A stretch of 64,000 nucleotides of DNA from Adiantum capillus-veneris (lineage: Eukaryota; Streptophyta; Polypodiopsida; Polypodiales; Pteridaceae). The stretch is from the NCBI GenBank assembly GCA_014529385.2, contig CM043966.1:89662587-89726586 (forward strand), read 5' to 3'. The notes under the pieces are model-generated. The model was not told the origin of the DNA, made no database searches, and worked only from the letters and a program-made list of their open reading frames with translations. The position numbers were made by a program, and so were the translations under genes. Of this stretch, positions 48,402 to 60,164 are shown one piece after another. Positions within the stretch are counted from its first letter, which is position 1; each line of letters starts with the position of its first letter.

Positions 48402-49335
48402 CCCTTGGCTGTGCTGAGAATTATTTTCATTCATGCATTCCATGAAATAGGTTCAGCTGCACCCAATGGGCCATGAAGCCACTGCTGCAGGTTTCCGTTG
48501 TCCACATATTCATACACAAGCATTCTGCAAAAAGAACGCCATTACATTCAACAAGAAAGACTGCCAGAATTGGAAAAAGAAATTAATATCTCCCACCTGT
48601 GAGGATCTTCGGCACAGTATCCAAGAAGGCTGACAAGGTTTTTATGCCGGACACAACCTATAGTCTCCACTTCTACCCTGAATTCTTTTTCAGCCTATTC
48701 CCTACATCCATCAAAACAGGCATGTTGAGAAATTTGGATGCAGAAACAGTGAAGAGAATGGTGCAATTTTGTCACCTGCTGTTAAGCAGATGCTTGACAG
48801 CTACAACATAAGCATCAGAGAGAAGCCCCCGATAGACGATGCCATACCCACCCTTCCCCACAACGTTTGTTTCAATAAACTAGCTCATCGCCTGCTTTAG
48901 CTGATCAACACTGTACCAGTTACCCCAACCTAATTGCTTAGTCATCACTGTGCTGCCGCCACCAGGTATTCCTTCAGCCCTTTCTTTAGCTATTGCTGCA
49001 AATGGAGAATGTGCATTCTCTTGTGCATGTTGAAAGCGCCTCCACTGCTGGCCCATGCCCACACTGTTTACTACTACATTATATCATGTCTTCGACTTGA
49101 TGCTGTGGAAATTGGGCGTGACTTGCTGTGTCTCCCCCATAGGCAAAAGTGACCACCTCTTTCTCGTCATCCAAAATGTCAACCGCAGAGATAACATGAT
49201 CCTCCACCACGACAGGGGGCAATCGATGTAAAGGCGGTTCTTTCAAGACAGTCTGTGCACGTATTTCATGCACCACTTCCTTGATGTCCTTTGAAACACC
49301 TGCTGCGCTTGTTGCTTGACCGCTCCATTATTTCT
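48402..49335 (-). pseudogene. Receptor-like Ser/Thr kinase fragment with introns
   Basis: Encodes the juxtamembrane region and kinase lobe I of a plant receptor-like kinase. Exon A (about 49335-48776): VSKDIKEVVHEIRAQTV, a frame change near 49080, LGWGNWYSVDQLKQAM, the Gly loop VVGKGGYGIVYRG and the VAIK-type Lys (VVAVKHLLN). Intron 1 is 48775-48702 (GT..AG, 74 bp). Exon B (48701-48597): AEKEF-like start, [20 protein letters not shown]. Intron 2 is 48596-48525 (72 bp). Exon C (48524-48402): MLVYEYVDNGNLQQWLHG and MKIILSTAKG, then a GT donor. Intron phases join correctly. Stops: TAG after AMS, TAG at 48695 (Gln in the family) and TGA before MKIIL. The catalytic loop and lobe II are missing. 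Confidence 0.88.
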
Positions 49336-49639
49336 CCCCTGCACAGAAAGCGACCTGGTTTGCAACGTTCACTTTCCCTCACAAATTTTTCAGGATAAAA
49401 CCCTAAAGGCATTCGGATTCACACATATGGCAAGGCAAATTTAAACTAGGGCCCTGGGCAATAGCAAAAAATGTACAACGAGTGAGGGTTTGTGGCTACA
49501 CACAACAAATCCATGAACTAGCCTCCAATCCAGTGGACAAGTCGACTCCAAATATATCCTCGGTCACTAGAGAACAACTACAATGCCACATACATATGCA
49601 AGGCAACTGAGAGATCACTGAAGTACAGAGCGACATGAC

Positions 49640-49696
<57 letters not shown>

Positions 49697-50424
49697 TGGA
49701 AAGGCTCCCCATACTCATAAAAAACCTCAAATACAAGTGACCAAGGGTGGTATCGCATAGATATGGCATGCCCTTGATGGATAGACATTAGGTGAGCATA
49801 CATCTTGAGCATCTCCTCCTAGCAAGAGAATTGAGCTAGATCTCAGATGAGATACTTTGTGACTACATGACCACAAAGCCTATGTAAGGTTGTCCGGAGG
49901 AGGGAATTGCATCGGAGAGAGGTCGTCCAAGATTTCCCTTGCTACCCAACAAAAATGATAGGCAGATCTAGAAACTTCCACAAGGCTCATAAAAAATGCT
50001 AATTGCTTTCCAAGTGCGCTAATCAATAAATTTCCCTACCTAGACTTTGACAAATAAGTAAAACAAATACCTAAAAGCCAAAATAAATAGTGGGATCACT
50101 TTGGGTAGTACAATTGAGATGCCAAAACTCTAACACCCTCTTTGCAGCTCATAGTGAACATAAGAGACCAAGTCAATGAAGAAGCTATGCCCTTGAAAAT
50201 AGTGCCATGATTACAAGCATTTTTTAATGTTTGTACATTTTTACGAACTCCCTCCCCCTTTGTCTATAGTGTAGAGAGAGATAACATTTACTTAGCTTTT
50301 CTACATTGGGAAGCTTTCTCTACCGTTGTTGACCATGGTGCAACGTAACAACAATATGGCGATCAACTCCAAGATATTTTACATAGGGTAGCTAATAAAG
50401 TTCTAGTTGTCCTTAATTAAGAAT
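49336..50424. other. No gene seen; (GA)n array at 49641-49692
   Basis: The Ser-Leu frames across 49578-49812 come from the GA array. The minus strand near 50283 reads ATCTCTCTACACTATAG, a TC-start that would fit a Helitron 5' end for the gene-fragment cluster, but this is weak. Confidence 0.4.
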
Positions 50425-50697
50425 GACAACTCATGTGCGAGCTCTCATTCACCACATCACTCCAGGGGGGATTTGTTACCATATACATGTGGTAGTGATG
50501 TGTGTGAACACACTAGGACTGTCGGGGCATTTTTTCCTCTTTAGGAGGTTTTTTCCCATGCATTGTATATACGCCCATCACTCCAGGGGTATCTATCTTT
50601 CCATCGCACACTCAGTAACACACTCTCTTTTGTGTGCCTTGAGCTTCCTTCATCTTCACCAAGTTGTGTGCGTTTCTTTGCAACCCTAATTCCAACA
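50425..50697 (+). mobile_element. Copia 3' LTR with 50 bp of internal sequence (C1 family)
   Basis: The LTR is 50474-50697 (TGTTACCATATACATG...CCTAATTCCAACA). The preceding bases (TCATGTGCGAGCTCTCATTC, then CTCCAGGGGGGATT) match the polypurine-tract side of C1 in reverse, so this is the 3' end of an otherwise lost plus-strand element. Confidence 0.9.
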
Positions 50698-51189
50698 TAA
50701 AAGTACGTGGTAGGAATACAATTGGGACACCTTAAACCTTGATTTCAATGTTATTTTGAAAGACTCAAGAATTTCATGAGATTTTGCAAAATTAAAAAGT
50801 TAAGATAGGTTTCAAGCAATGATATTTAGCTGAGTTAGGGAGACGAAAAAATACATACTTTCTTGGTTTCAATGTATAGATTCATTTGTAACTATCAAAC
50901 TACACTAGAAGAGCCCCGATTCCATGAGAGGACCTTTAGAAGGCCAAATTTATTCTCTTAGTCGGCACATAGTGAAGTATGTAGTTATGCCTATAACTTG
51001 TGAGTGACTTGGAAATTAGTCCTTGAAGGACATTCCATTATTTTGTAACATTAAGTACTAATACTTGGCTTTTACAAACATAAAAATGTCATCTCTACAA
51101 AACGATATAAGCATTTTATGGTTTTTTTGGCAAAATAGCTTGATTATTTTAATAAAATTTATGACTTAAAGCTTACCATAATTCTCTCC
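50698..51189. other. No gene seen
   Basis: AT-rich unique sequence with no supported frame or repeat. Confidence 0.5.
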
Positions 51190-52650
51190 ATATGGCTTGT
51201 ATTTTAACATGGGGAAAAATCTATTGTTTTTTTTCCCTCATAAACCACCTATGGTAGAAGCAATGTGTAATAAACTCTTTTCCAGCTTAACCAATAAATT
51301 GCCAAAACTTGGTAGGAAAACAAAACACTTTAGTGTCTCAAGTTTCTCCAAAATCTTCCACATGCATGTGCCTTTTCTTGGACTTGAAAAAATTGATGCT
51401 TTACTTTCCATCGTCTTCTCTTCTTTTTTGAATCAATGCCTTGTATGTATGCAAATGACTTTGATAGTTTTCTTTGTCCATATTTGCACCAGTTTTATCA
51501 AGGACTATCGAGCATCTTGACACTCTTTATCAAAGCACCTTTTGTGTGATCTATCTTTGTTGATACCATGGACATGCTTTATGGAAAAGCATCCTTCGAC
51601 ACTAGAACAAATAGCTTTTTTGAAAGATTTTCATTTAGTTTCCAATGGTGCGTCATGTTGAAGCTTTGTCATCCATAACTTTTTCTCAACCATTTCAATA
51701 TGCATTGGTGCATGTTTGAAATCCATACAAAGTAATAAATTCTCTTCCCTTTGCCTGAGATTATCATGCTTAGTTGCTTCTCCACATGCAAGTTGCTCAA
51801 TACATAAGGTCCAATGGTCTTATTTCAAGGTCCATTGGCCATGCATAAAACTCTTTATGCAGTACATGATGGCTTTGAAAAGTAGCATATGGTCAATCAC
51901 ACTATCCCCATTATGTTTTCTTCATGTAAATCCATTGGTTCCACTGCACAAAGATACCATTTGCAATGACCATATCCTCATGCTCTTGCACATGTGTAAA
52001 AGTAACTTTCCATAGTGATCCAACTCTTTCTCATCCATTGAAGTACAATCTTACAAGTGAACATCCTCCAACTCTCTTGAAATGTATGGCATATCAAATT
52101 GTTGAGTATCATGTTGCAATGTTTTTGTGCGAGAATTCATATCGTCAAAGAGAATAACATCACCTTTGCCTTTGAGATAAGAAATATCCTCCACTAAATA
52201 AAAAAATGGTTGATCTCTATCCATGCAAGCATAAAAGGGGGAATCATGATGAGGAATGTAGCAATCGGCTACAAAAATGGGTACTCTTTTTGGTGTCACA
52301 ATTTTAAGCCATACATAACATTGCGCTTCATCTTTCACAATTGATACAAAATCTTCCAATCCTTTCTTAACCATACATGCTACCCCTCCTTGCCCTCCTT
52401 TTTGGCTTAAGATTCTTTAACCACATCAATGAATTTACATTGATGTGGTCAAATAATCTTTCAAAATATCGTAAGTGCATAAGTGAAGAGTGAGTTTAGG
52501 AAATGAAAAGACACACCAAGGTGGAAAGTCAAAAGACTTTTTGTGTCCATACAAAGAGAGGTGGTCGAGTGCACATTGGTATCCATTGAAACTTAGCTTT
52601 GCTAATCTCTTTGTCAATTCATGGATTCGTGAAGTAACCTAATTAGTAAG
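51190..52650 (-). pseudogene. LINE-like (non-LTR) endonuclease region, decayed
   Basis: The minus strand from about 52420 reads KGGQGGVACMVKKGLEDFVS, then AQCYVWLKI, VADCYIPHH, and FDDMNSRTKTLQ in the place of the GD-x-N-A-R motif. Further down, SVIDHMLLFKAI (about 51907-51870) and a DH motif (about 51825) match the S-x-x-D-Y/H and SDH motifs of AP-type endonucleases of non-LTR retroelements. FDKECQDAR (about 51520) follows, typical of the linker before the RT. The run is open for long stretches with a few TAG/TGA stops. No RT or poly(A) tail is present, so it is a fragment. Frame 52617-52435 upstream is unassigned. Confidence 0.62.
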
Positions 52651-52730
52651 GGCCTTCACTTTGAAAAGTTACAATTCAAGGCAACATAGAAAACCATATC
52701 CTTAATTTTCCTTTGTCGGACCCCTGATTT

Positions 52731-52957
52731 ATTACCATATACATGTGGTAGTGATGTGTGTGAACACACTAGGACCGACATGGCATTTTTTCCCTCTTTA
52801 AGAGGTTTTTTCCCCCGTGCATTATATATATGCCCATCACTCTAGGGCTATCTATCTTTCCATTGCACACTAAGTAATACACTCTCTATTGTGTGCCTTG
52901 AGCTTCCTTCATCTTCTCCAAGCTGTGTGCGTTTCTTTGCAACCCTAATTCCAACGA
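52731..52957 (+). repeat. C3 5' LTR
   Basis: About 227 bp; the terminal TGTT has become TATT and the end AACA is AACGA, so both ends are mutated. Confidence 0.9.
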
Positions 52958-52972
52958 TTGGTATCAGAGCAG
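52957..52972 (+). promoter_or_regulatory. C3 primer binding site
   Basis: TTGGTATCAGAGCAGG right after the LTR; perfect tRNA-Met type. Confidence 0.9.
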
Positions 52973-53319
52973 GTTGCATCCTCCAGGGCTTGGTCACCAG
53001 CAGCTCTAGCACACACCTGCTCATTTTCTCCGATTTCAATGAGCTTTGGCAAGCGTTCGCAGGTCGACAAAAATTTTGGATGAGCGCGTAGAGCTCAGTT
53101 TGCTCAGATTTTTGATTCGGGCTCATTTCGGCCTCCGTTTCCACTACAGATAGTACTGCATAGGCTATTTCGTCATTTTGTGCAAATTTTTTGTCAGTAC
53201 CGTTTTTTGCATAACAGGTGCTTTACAGACTTCTACGGTTTGTGCTATATAGCACTTGTTGTTCCCACTTTGTTTCTTCTCTTTTCGGGCAGTTTTCACA
53301 TTAGGTGCATCATTTACCA

Positions 53320-54660
53320 TGGCTGACAACAAAGATGTTTGCTACTGAGGACAGATTGCATGGGAACAATTACCCTATGTGGGCTTACATGATGCAACAT
53401 GTGCTTGTGTCAAAGGGCATCTAAAATATTGTGCAAGACATTGATGTACGTTCTCGTTCTGAGGATGAAGGCGATGTTGAGGATGTGACAGGTCTTGTTG
53501 CAAGGATTGTTGCTATTAGAGTTGTTTTGCCTACGACAGAACAATCTCCCTGGGATGTAAAGAATGTGCAGGCTCATGCATTGATTGTGTTGTCTGTGAA
53601 GCATACCATTCAATCAAAAAAATTTGCAAAACAGGCTTGGGATATTTTGGCTAGTCTTTATGGAAGTCCCTATGAGGCTAAAATTGCTTTGCTGTGTAAA
53701 GAGCTGGAGTAGAAGATTATGCATGAGGAAGATGATATGGACACTTTCCTTCCTGGTGTCAAGGATATCAATAAGCAACTTATATCTGCAGGTAAACTCA
53801 TTTCAGACGGTTCCCTTGTGCAGACTGTTCTTGATACCTTACTAGATTCTTACCAGACTTTTGCTAGTACTTGGAGACCTATGACCGAAGGAAATCCTGA
53901 AGTTGTCAAGTTTGATGCATTATGCACATTGCTGTTGCAAGAGTCACTTTTCAAAAAAAAAGGGACTAGACAACGTGCAATTGAGCAAGATTTTATTGCT
54001 TCTCAAAGAAAGGGTGGTAACAGTAATGCAACCACTTCTTATGGTTCTATTGCGAGTGGCAAAACTTCTGTTCCTAATGCTTCTACTGCCAACACTTCGT
54101 CTGGAAATTCTGGTGATAAGGGCAAAAAGAAGATGTGTTGCCATTATTGTAAAGCTAATGATCACTTGATCAAGCAGTGTCCTAAGTTGAAAGCCAAAGA
54201 GGCTAAGAAGAAAGAGGGTGGTTCCACTGCAAATGCTAGTTCCACTACAAATGCAGCGATTGTTAAGCTAATGTGTTGCTATTATTGTAAAGCTAATGAT
54301 CACTTGATCAAGCAGTGTCCTAAGTTGAAGACCAAAGAGGCTAAGAAGAAAGAGGGTGGTTCCACTGCAAATGTTGGTTCCACTACAAATGCAGCCATTG
54401 TTGAGTCTTCTGTGAAAGGAGACTGTGATGTTGATGTTGATGCAAAATGGGCTTTTAGTGCAGAGTGCACTTACAATCTTGTTGTCCATGATGCATGCAT
54501 GTCATTTGCTACATATTCACATGTGTGGTATTTTGACAGTGGTGCTACAAGAACATTACATCACATCGTGAATTGTTCATCTCTCTTGAGTCAGTCCCTC
54601 ATGGGAATTCAGTCACTTCTACCAACAATGCCTCTTATCCGGTTCAGTGAGTTTGAAAGA
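53320..54660 (+). pseudogene. C3 gag and protease with duplicated zinc knuckle
   Basis: The ATG near 53320 (MADN) is followed by a deletion of about 15-17 bases relative to C1, shifting the frame. NYPMWAYMMQHVLVSKG then meets a TAA (Trp in C1). From 53719 the frame is open for 351 codons: TFASTWRPMTEGNPEVVKF, knuckle 1 CHYCKANDHLIKQC, a Lys-rich spacer, knuckle 2 CYYCKANDHLIKQC, then protease WYFDSGATR. A shift after this puts the rest of protease (GSSFTLVDALYVPRIKKN) in the 54663 frame. The second knuckle arises from a 138-bp in-frame duplication. Confidence 0.9.
54133..54408 (+). repeat. 138-bp in-frame duplication of the Gag zinc knuckle (C3)
   Basis: ATGTGTTGC(C/T)ATTATTGTAA starts at 54133 and 54271. 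Each unit encodes one CCHC knuckle, KEAKKKEGGSTAN and TTNAAIV, and is 46 codons long. The same duplication is in C2 but not in C1. Confidence 0.93.
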
Positions 54661-54662
54661 TT

Positions 54663-56070
54663 GTGCTTACTGCTGCAAATGGCAGTTCTTTCACACTTGT
54701 TGATGCACTTTATGTACCTAGGATCAAGAAGAATATTTTGTCTGTATTTGCACTTGCTAGACTTGGACTTGTAGTCAAATTTTTGGATGATAGATGTACA
54801 GTTCATGATCTCAGTTTTGGTGATGAAATTGTTGCATCTGTGCTTTTGTGCCGTGGGCTGTATAAGCTCACTTTGTATGACAAGTGTGGACAAAATTTTG
54901 CAAATGCAGCTGCAAATTCAAGGGCTATTTCAGATGCAAAACTTTGGCATGCACGTTTTGGTCATCTGAATTTTTCTAGTTTGCTGTGTTTGCAGAAATC
55001 TAATATGGTTGCTTCTTTGCCGCCTCTTGAAGCACCTGCCAAACATGTTTGTGGAGGCTGTATTTTGGGTAAGATGCAACGTTCGAAGTTTCCAAAGGAT
55101 GGTTCAGTTCGGGCCACATGCAGGTTGCAGCTTGTGCATAGTGATATTTGTGGGCCCATGCAAACTCTGTCCTTGGGCAATTACCTTTACTTCATGACTT
55201 TCATTGATGATTACTCTAGGCATACATGGGTATTTCCGCTTAAAGCAAAGTTTGAAGCTTTTATGTCCTTCAAATTGTTTTTGGCTACGTATGAAAATGT
55301 CTCAAAATTTACTATGGACACCCTACGTTCTAATCGAGGGAGGAAGTATATGTCTCATGAATCTTATGAAAAGGCTGGTCGTGCGATAAAACACCAATAT
55401 ACAATGTCTTATACACCTCAGCAAAATGGTGTTGCTGAGAGGAAAAACATGTCACTTACGAAAATGGCACGATGTATGGCCAAAAGTCAAGCTTTGCTGC
55501 ATTCTTTTTGGCTTGAGGCCATCATGTGTGCCAGTTATGTACTAAACAGGTGTCCTACGAAAGCTTTGCAGTCTATTACTCCATATGAAGCATGGCATGA
55601 TAGAAAGCCTTCTATTGAGCACATGCATGTTTTTAGCAATTTGGCATATGCTTTGGTGCCACAAACACAACACAGAAAATTGGATGATAAGGCAGTCAAA
55701 TGTATTTTTGTTGGTTATACTGCTGAAAGCAAAGGTTACAGGTTGTATCATCCGCAAACAAAGCGTATTCTGGTTTCACAGGATGTAGTGTTTGTGGAAG
55801 ATTCTGTTCGGCCATTGCTGTCATGTACTAGAGATAGTAATTGTAAGCTCACAGGACTTTTGTGACACTTTGTTGCCTCTTTTCAGTGGTGAAAATACGA
55901 ATGTAAATTCCAATGAGGCAAATGTACAGCCTAAGGGGGTTTCTGAAAATGTTACACATCAGCCTATTACTGATGCAGATGTACATGATGTACTTGATGA
56001 GGAAAGGACTGAAAATGAGCAAGCTAGAGGTATGCCAAAATGACTAGTGCATACATTGCCTGACAGAAAA
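54663..56070 (+). pseudogene. C3 integrase
   Basis: The frame 54663-55865 has the zinc motif HARFGHLNFSSLL / CGGCILGKM and the integrase core HSDICGPM. The second Asp is Asn (LRSNRGRKY where C1 has RSDRGGEY), and NGVAERKNMS keeps the Glu. CIFVGYTAESKGYRLYHPQ follows. A shift near 55850 leads to 55792-56043 (QPITDADVHDVLDEERTE). Confidence 0.9.
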
Positions 56071-56074
56071 TTGG

Positions 56075-57485
56075 ATGCACCTGTCTAGTCGTACTCGTTC
56101 AGGCTCTCACCATGGATCTTATGCATCAGATTGTTATGATTTGACTGTGTCTAGCTTACATAATGTTGAGGAATCTTTGTCTTTTGATGAAGAACAAAAT
56201 TCAAAAAATTGGATGGATGCCATGCAATCAGAATATGATGCACTTATAGAAAGTGACACATGGACTTTATGTGATTTGCCTCCTCACAAAAAGGCCATTG
56301 GTACGAAGTGGGTTTACAAGTTGAAACACAAGCCAGATGGTGACATTGATTGCCATAAGGATCGACTTGTGAAAAGGGTTATGCACAGCAAAAAGGCATA
56401 GATTATGAAGAGACTTTTACTTCCACTTGTCGTATGACTACTGTGCCTTTTCTATGTGCATTGGCAACTTATTTTGGTTGGGATGTACATCAATCAGTCA
56501 TTGTTACTGCTTTCTTGAATGGTGACATATTCCAGGAAGTTTATGTAGCACAACCTCGCGGTTTTCTCAAGAAAGGACAAGAGGACAAAGTGTGCAGATG
56601 TAAGAAGGCTTTGTATGGGTTGAAACAATCTCTTCATGCTTGATATGAGAAAGCTGACACTCATTTGGTCAAACAAGGATTTCGTAACAATCCAACAGAA
56701 AGCACATTGTATGTAAAGCGTGAGAGTGATGTACTTCTCATTGTGGTTCTTTATGTAGATGATTTGTTGATCACTGGACCAAATGAGAGATATATTGCTG
56801 AATTGAAGGCTGATTTGAATGCTACTTTCAAGATGAAAGATTTGGGACTGTTGCATCATTACTTGGGTATACAGTTTAAGCAGTGTGATGGTGGTATTGC
56901 CTTGTGTCAAAAAAGTTACATAGAGACATTGCTATGTAAGTTTGGACTTGAGGATTGCAAACCTATTGCCACTCCTATGAAAATAGGTTTGAAGTTGAAT
57001 CTACATGATGCTGGCAATCCTGCTGATGTCACTCTTTACCAAACTGCTGTTGGATGCCTCATTTATGTATGCAACACGAGGCTGGATATTCAATTTGCAG
57101 TCTCACATGTCAGCAGGTTTATGCATAGCCCAGGGTCTAAGCATTAGCAGGCTGTCAAGAGGATTTTTCGCTACCTTAGTGACACTTTACATCTTGGCTT
57201 GTTTTATCCCAAGGGGGGATCATTGCCGCCAGACTTACATGCTTTTTCGGACTCAGATTTAGCTGGTTGTTTTGACACACGAGTGTCCACAAGTGGTTTT
57301 TGTTTCATGCTTGACAGTTCATGTATATCATGGTTGAGAAAGAAGCAACTTACTATGGCCACTTCGAGTTGTGAGGCTGAATACAGAGCAGTTTTCATAG
57401 CTACGGTTGAATGTATATGGCTCAGACGCCTTATGGCCGATTTGGGTGTTGGACATGACACTGCCAACACTATCTACAATGACAA
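56075..57485 (+). pseudogene. C3 RT and partial RNase H
   Basis: Frames 56075-56401, 56434-56643 and 56665-57147 give AIGTKWVYKLKHKPDGDID, CRMTTVPFLCALATYF, LYGLKQSLHA, then a TGA where relatives have Trp, and the catalytic LYVDDLLITGPNERY. A TAG at 57146 (GSKH*QAV) is Trp in C1. RNase H begins FSDSDLAGCFDTRVSTSG and breaks off after DTANTIYND. Beyond the break a short frame reads GWDAHVQELMGNELSLFDLA, which is not from the element and is unrecognised. Confidence 0.88.
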
Positions 57486-57734
57486 TGTAGAGAGAAAATA
57501 TTGTGGGGTGGGATGCTCATGTTCAAGAGTTGATGGGCAATGAACTTTCATTATTCGACCTTGCGGGTGACGCCTTGAACTAAGTTGGCAAAAAGATTGT
57601 ATTGTGTATGAGTCTACTTGCTTTGCCTTTCACAATTCGCACTTAGTGCTCTTGTGATAAGTGTCTCATGTAATAAGTTTTCATAAGTTCACACATATAT
57701 CACCTGTTTTTCTTCCCTTTACCATGATTTGCTC

Positions 57735-57880
<146 letters not shown>

Positions 57881-58805
57881 AGACTAGAATTATGCAAGGT
57901 GAAGTTTCACTTTAGCATTCTAAACGAATAGAATGCAAGAGAAGTCAAGCCATGTGAGGATGTGAAATGAAAGGTGAAATAAGAAGATCCATTTAATATA
58001 TTAAAATCGAAATAAAATTTAAGATAAGTCTCAATCATCATTGAAAACAATGAAATGCCTTTGAGGCTTAAGGCAAAAACATGTCCTCGAGCGTAAAGCA
58101 CAAAAGTAAGTGCTTTTCGAGGAAAAACGTTGATGCTTTTCTTTAACAAGCACTTTTCAAGGAAAAATGCAAAAGCCAACGGTGTTAGGACTATGTAGCT
58201 ACTCTTGACCTTGTCACATGAATAAACATCTTATTTTGATGAAGCTTGCATAGAGAAGTCACTGGGTTCAACGTAGTAACATAGTGTATAGCTTGGACCT
58301 TTTCTTGTGAGCTAGAATCTATCCTATAGATAATGGGGGAAACATTTTCTGTGGACCCGGCTTTGGAACCTTTTCACACGCTTATGAACAGGTTAACTCT
58401 AAATTTGAGAGGGATAATCACACTAAAAATCTCATAATATTGTAACTAAAAATTTCATAATTTGAACTGGCCATTTTTCATTTTGAACAGGCTTTGGATA
58501 AAGCGAACCTATCTTTTCCCGAGCCTTGCTATCTTTTCCCACAAGCTTTGGCATAGGTGAATGAAGGTTGCGTCAACGCGTAGCAGTGCTCGGAAAATAC
58601 TTTTTTTCAAAAACTTGGCAAACCTACATATGTGAAACAACAAAGGTAAATTGACAAAATTTGAAGGTTTTTACACCCGAATACACTTTTTTTTAAAAAA
58701 AAATTTGTAGGTTTTCTCACCTTCGATTGTAAAATTTAGAGGTAAATTTCAAAATTTGCAGGTGGGATTACACTAAACCTAGGGTTTTTTCGAGCACTCG
58801 TGCGT

Positions 58806-58848
<43 letters not shown>

Positions 58849-59093
58849 ACTGTTCAATACTATTGCAATCACGGAGGCCTTCTCAGTAGTGTTGTAGTCG
58901 TAGGCAAGGGAGAGATTTGAATTTTATCGCATGTACTATGTAGCAACTCCCATGCACAATCCCGATTCGCTGACTCCCGACTCCCTACCATGGCTCTGTT
59001 TTTGACGCTACACTAAACCCCTCCATGACTTGACTGACGTGCACGGGCTAGGTGTAACTACTCCAAGAGCTAGCCATCATAGCCAGAGAGAGA

Positions 59094-59127
<34 letters not shown>

Positions 59128-60160
59128 CTTTCACTGCATCAAGAAGGGTGGAGAAGAAGATGAGGGAGTCACCGCGGTTATAAGCAACAGTTCGTACCAG
59201 CTTTGAAGAGTGCATCACCATATCCCACCACACAGTAACATGCGTCTTCCTTTACCAGATCTGCGATGCAAGCCGACACATCTATCATCTCATCTCCTCT
59301 CTTGCAAACCACGCAGGCAACCACGCTTTTCTTCTCAAGTAGTGATGGCTTCCTTCTCCCCCCACTCAAGAAGATGTGGATCTGACCCTCAGAGGTGGCG
59401 GGCTTGCCCCCTCAGGCAAGCAGTTTCTAACCCTAGCATGCTCGCCTGCTTCGAATGCTCATTGAGTCATGCGCCCTCCATGTTAGCTTTTCTCCACTCG
59501 TACTTGCCATGTCCTACCCTATCTTTGTCATTGTGCGAGACCCACACCACCATGCTAATTACCTGCTCTTCTCCTCACGAGACTCCATGTTGGTACGCCA
59601 CAACATACTAGTCAACCTTGTTGAACTGCGCTTGGCTGCACTAACATGGACAATTCTCAGCTCATTTGCCATGTTCATCGGTCGGTCTTGCCGATGGCTT
59701 CATCCCATGATGTGTGTAGAGTTCTGGCTTGTTAAAGCAGCTAAGAGCTCCTAAGATGGCGGCTTGGGCACCAGACCACCTATTGCAGGAGGTGAGGAGC
59801 TAGGACGAAGGTAGAGAGGAGTTGTAAGATTTGTGGGACAATTTCAGCCTGTAAGTATACAGATGAGGACCTTGCAATTTTCTTCTAACAATACCCAGTT
59901 GTGTTAACTATTGGATAAAGCTTCTTTATTGATGTGCACATATTGAACTGCATCTGTAAATGTTACCAAGGGCACATACATGAGAAGATTTGTGACTTTC
60001 TGAGGGGAAAAAGGGTTTTAAGAGTAGGTGGGTTATCATGCTTAGCTCTCAGTAAGAGGTCTTGAGTTTTAGACTCGACAGATAGATCTATGAATTCTCT
60101 TGGGATTGTTGAGAGAGAGAGAGAGAGAGAGAGCATCTGTGGAGGCACTACAGAACTGCA
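57881..60160. other. Intergenic DNA with GA arrays; no assigned gene
   Basis: (GA)n at 58809-58844, 59082-59126 and 60112-60133. A plus-strand frame at 59455-59754 (99 codons, with a hydrophobic LAALTWTILSSFAMFIG) and a minus-strand frame at 59369-59178 (63 codons, CVVCKRGDEMIDVSACIADL) are open but match nothing I recognise. They could be further captured gene pieces. Confidence 0.4.
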
Positions 60161-60164
60161 TTGG

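Larger units (their letters stand above)
52731..57485 (+). mobile_element. Ty1/copia element C3 (C1 family), 3' truncated
   Basis: 5' LTR 52731-52957, primer site, gag, protease, integrase, RT and part of RNase H on the plus strand. Homology to C1 ends after ANTIYNDN near 57485, before the last ~75 codons, the polypurine tract and the 3' LTR. Confidence 0.92.

Noticed and set aside
50270-50290. Helitron 5' terminus for the gene-fragment cluster
   Set aside because: The minus strand has A followed by TCTCTCTACACTATAG, which fits loosely, but no matching CTRR end with hairpin was found near 45-46 kb; not strong enough to call.
50425-50697. Solo LTR formed by LTR-LTR recombination
   Set aside because: About 50 bp of copia internal sequence with the polypurine tract precedes it, and no matching flanking duplication is seen, so it is a truncated element end.
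59210-59754. Plus-strand gene at 59.2-59.8 kb
   Set aside because: Two overlapping open frames with no recognised motif, start context or splice evidence; kept only as a possible captured piece.
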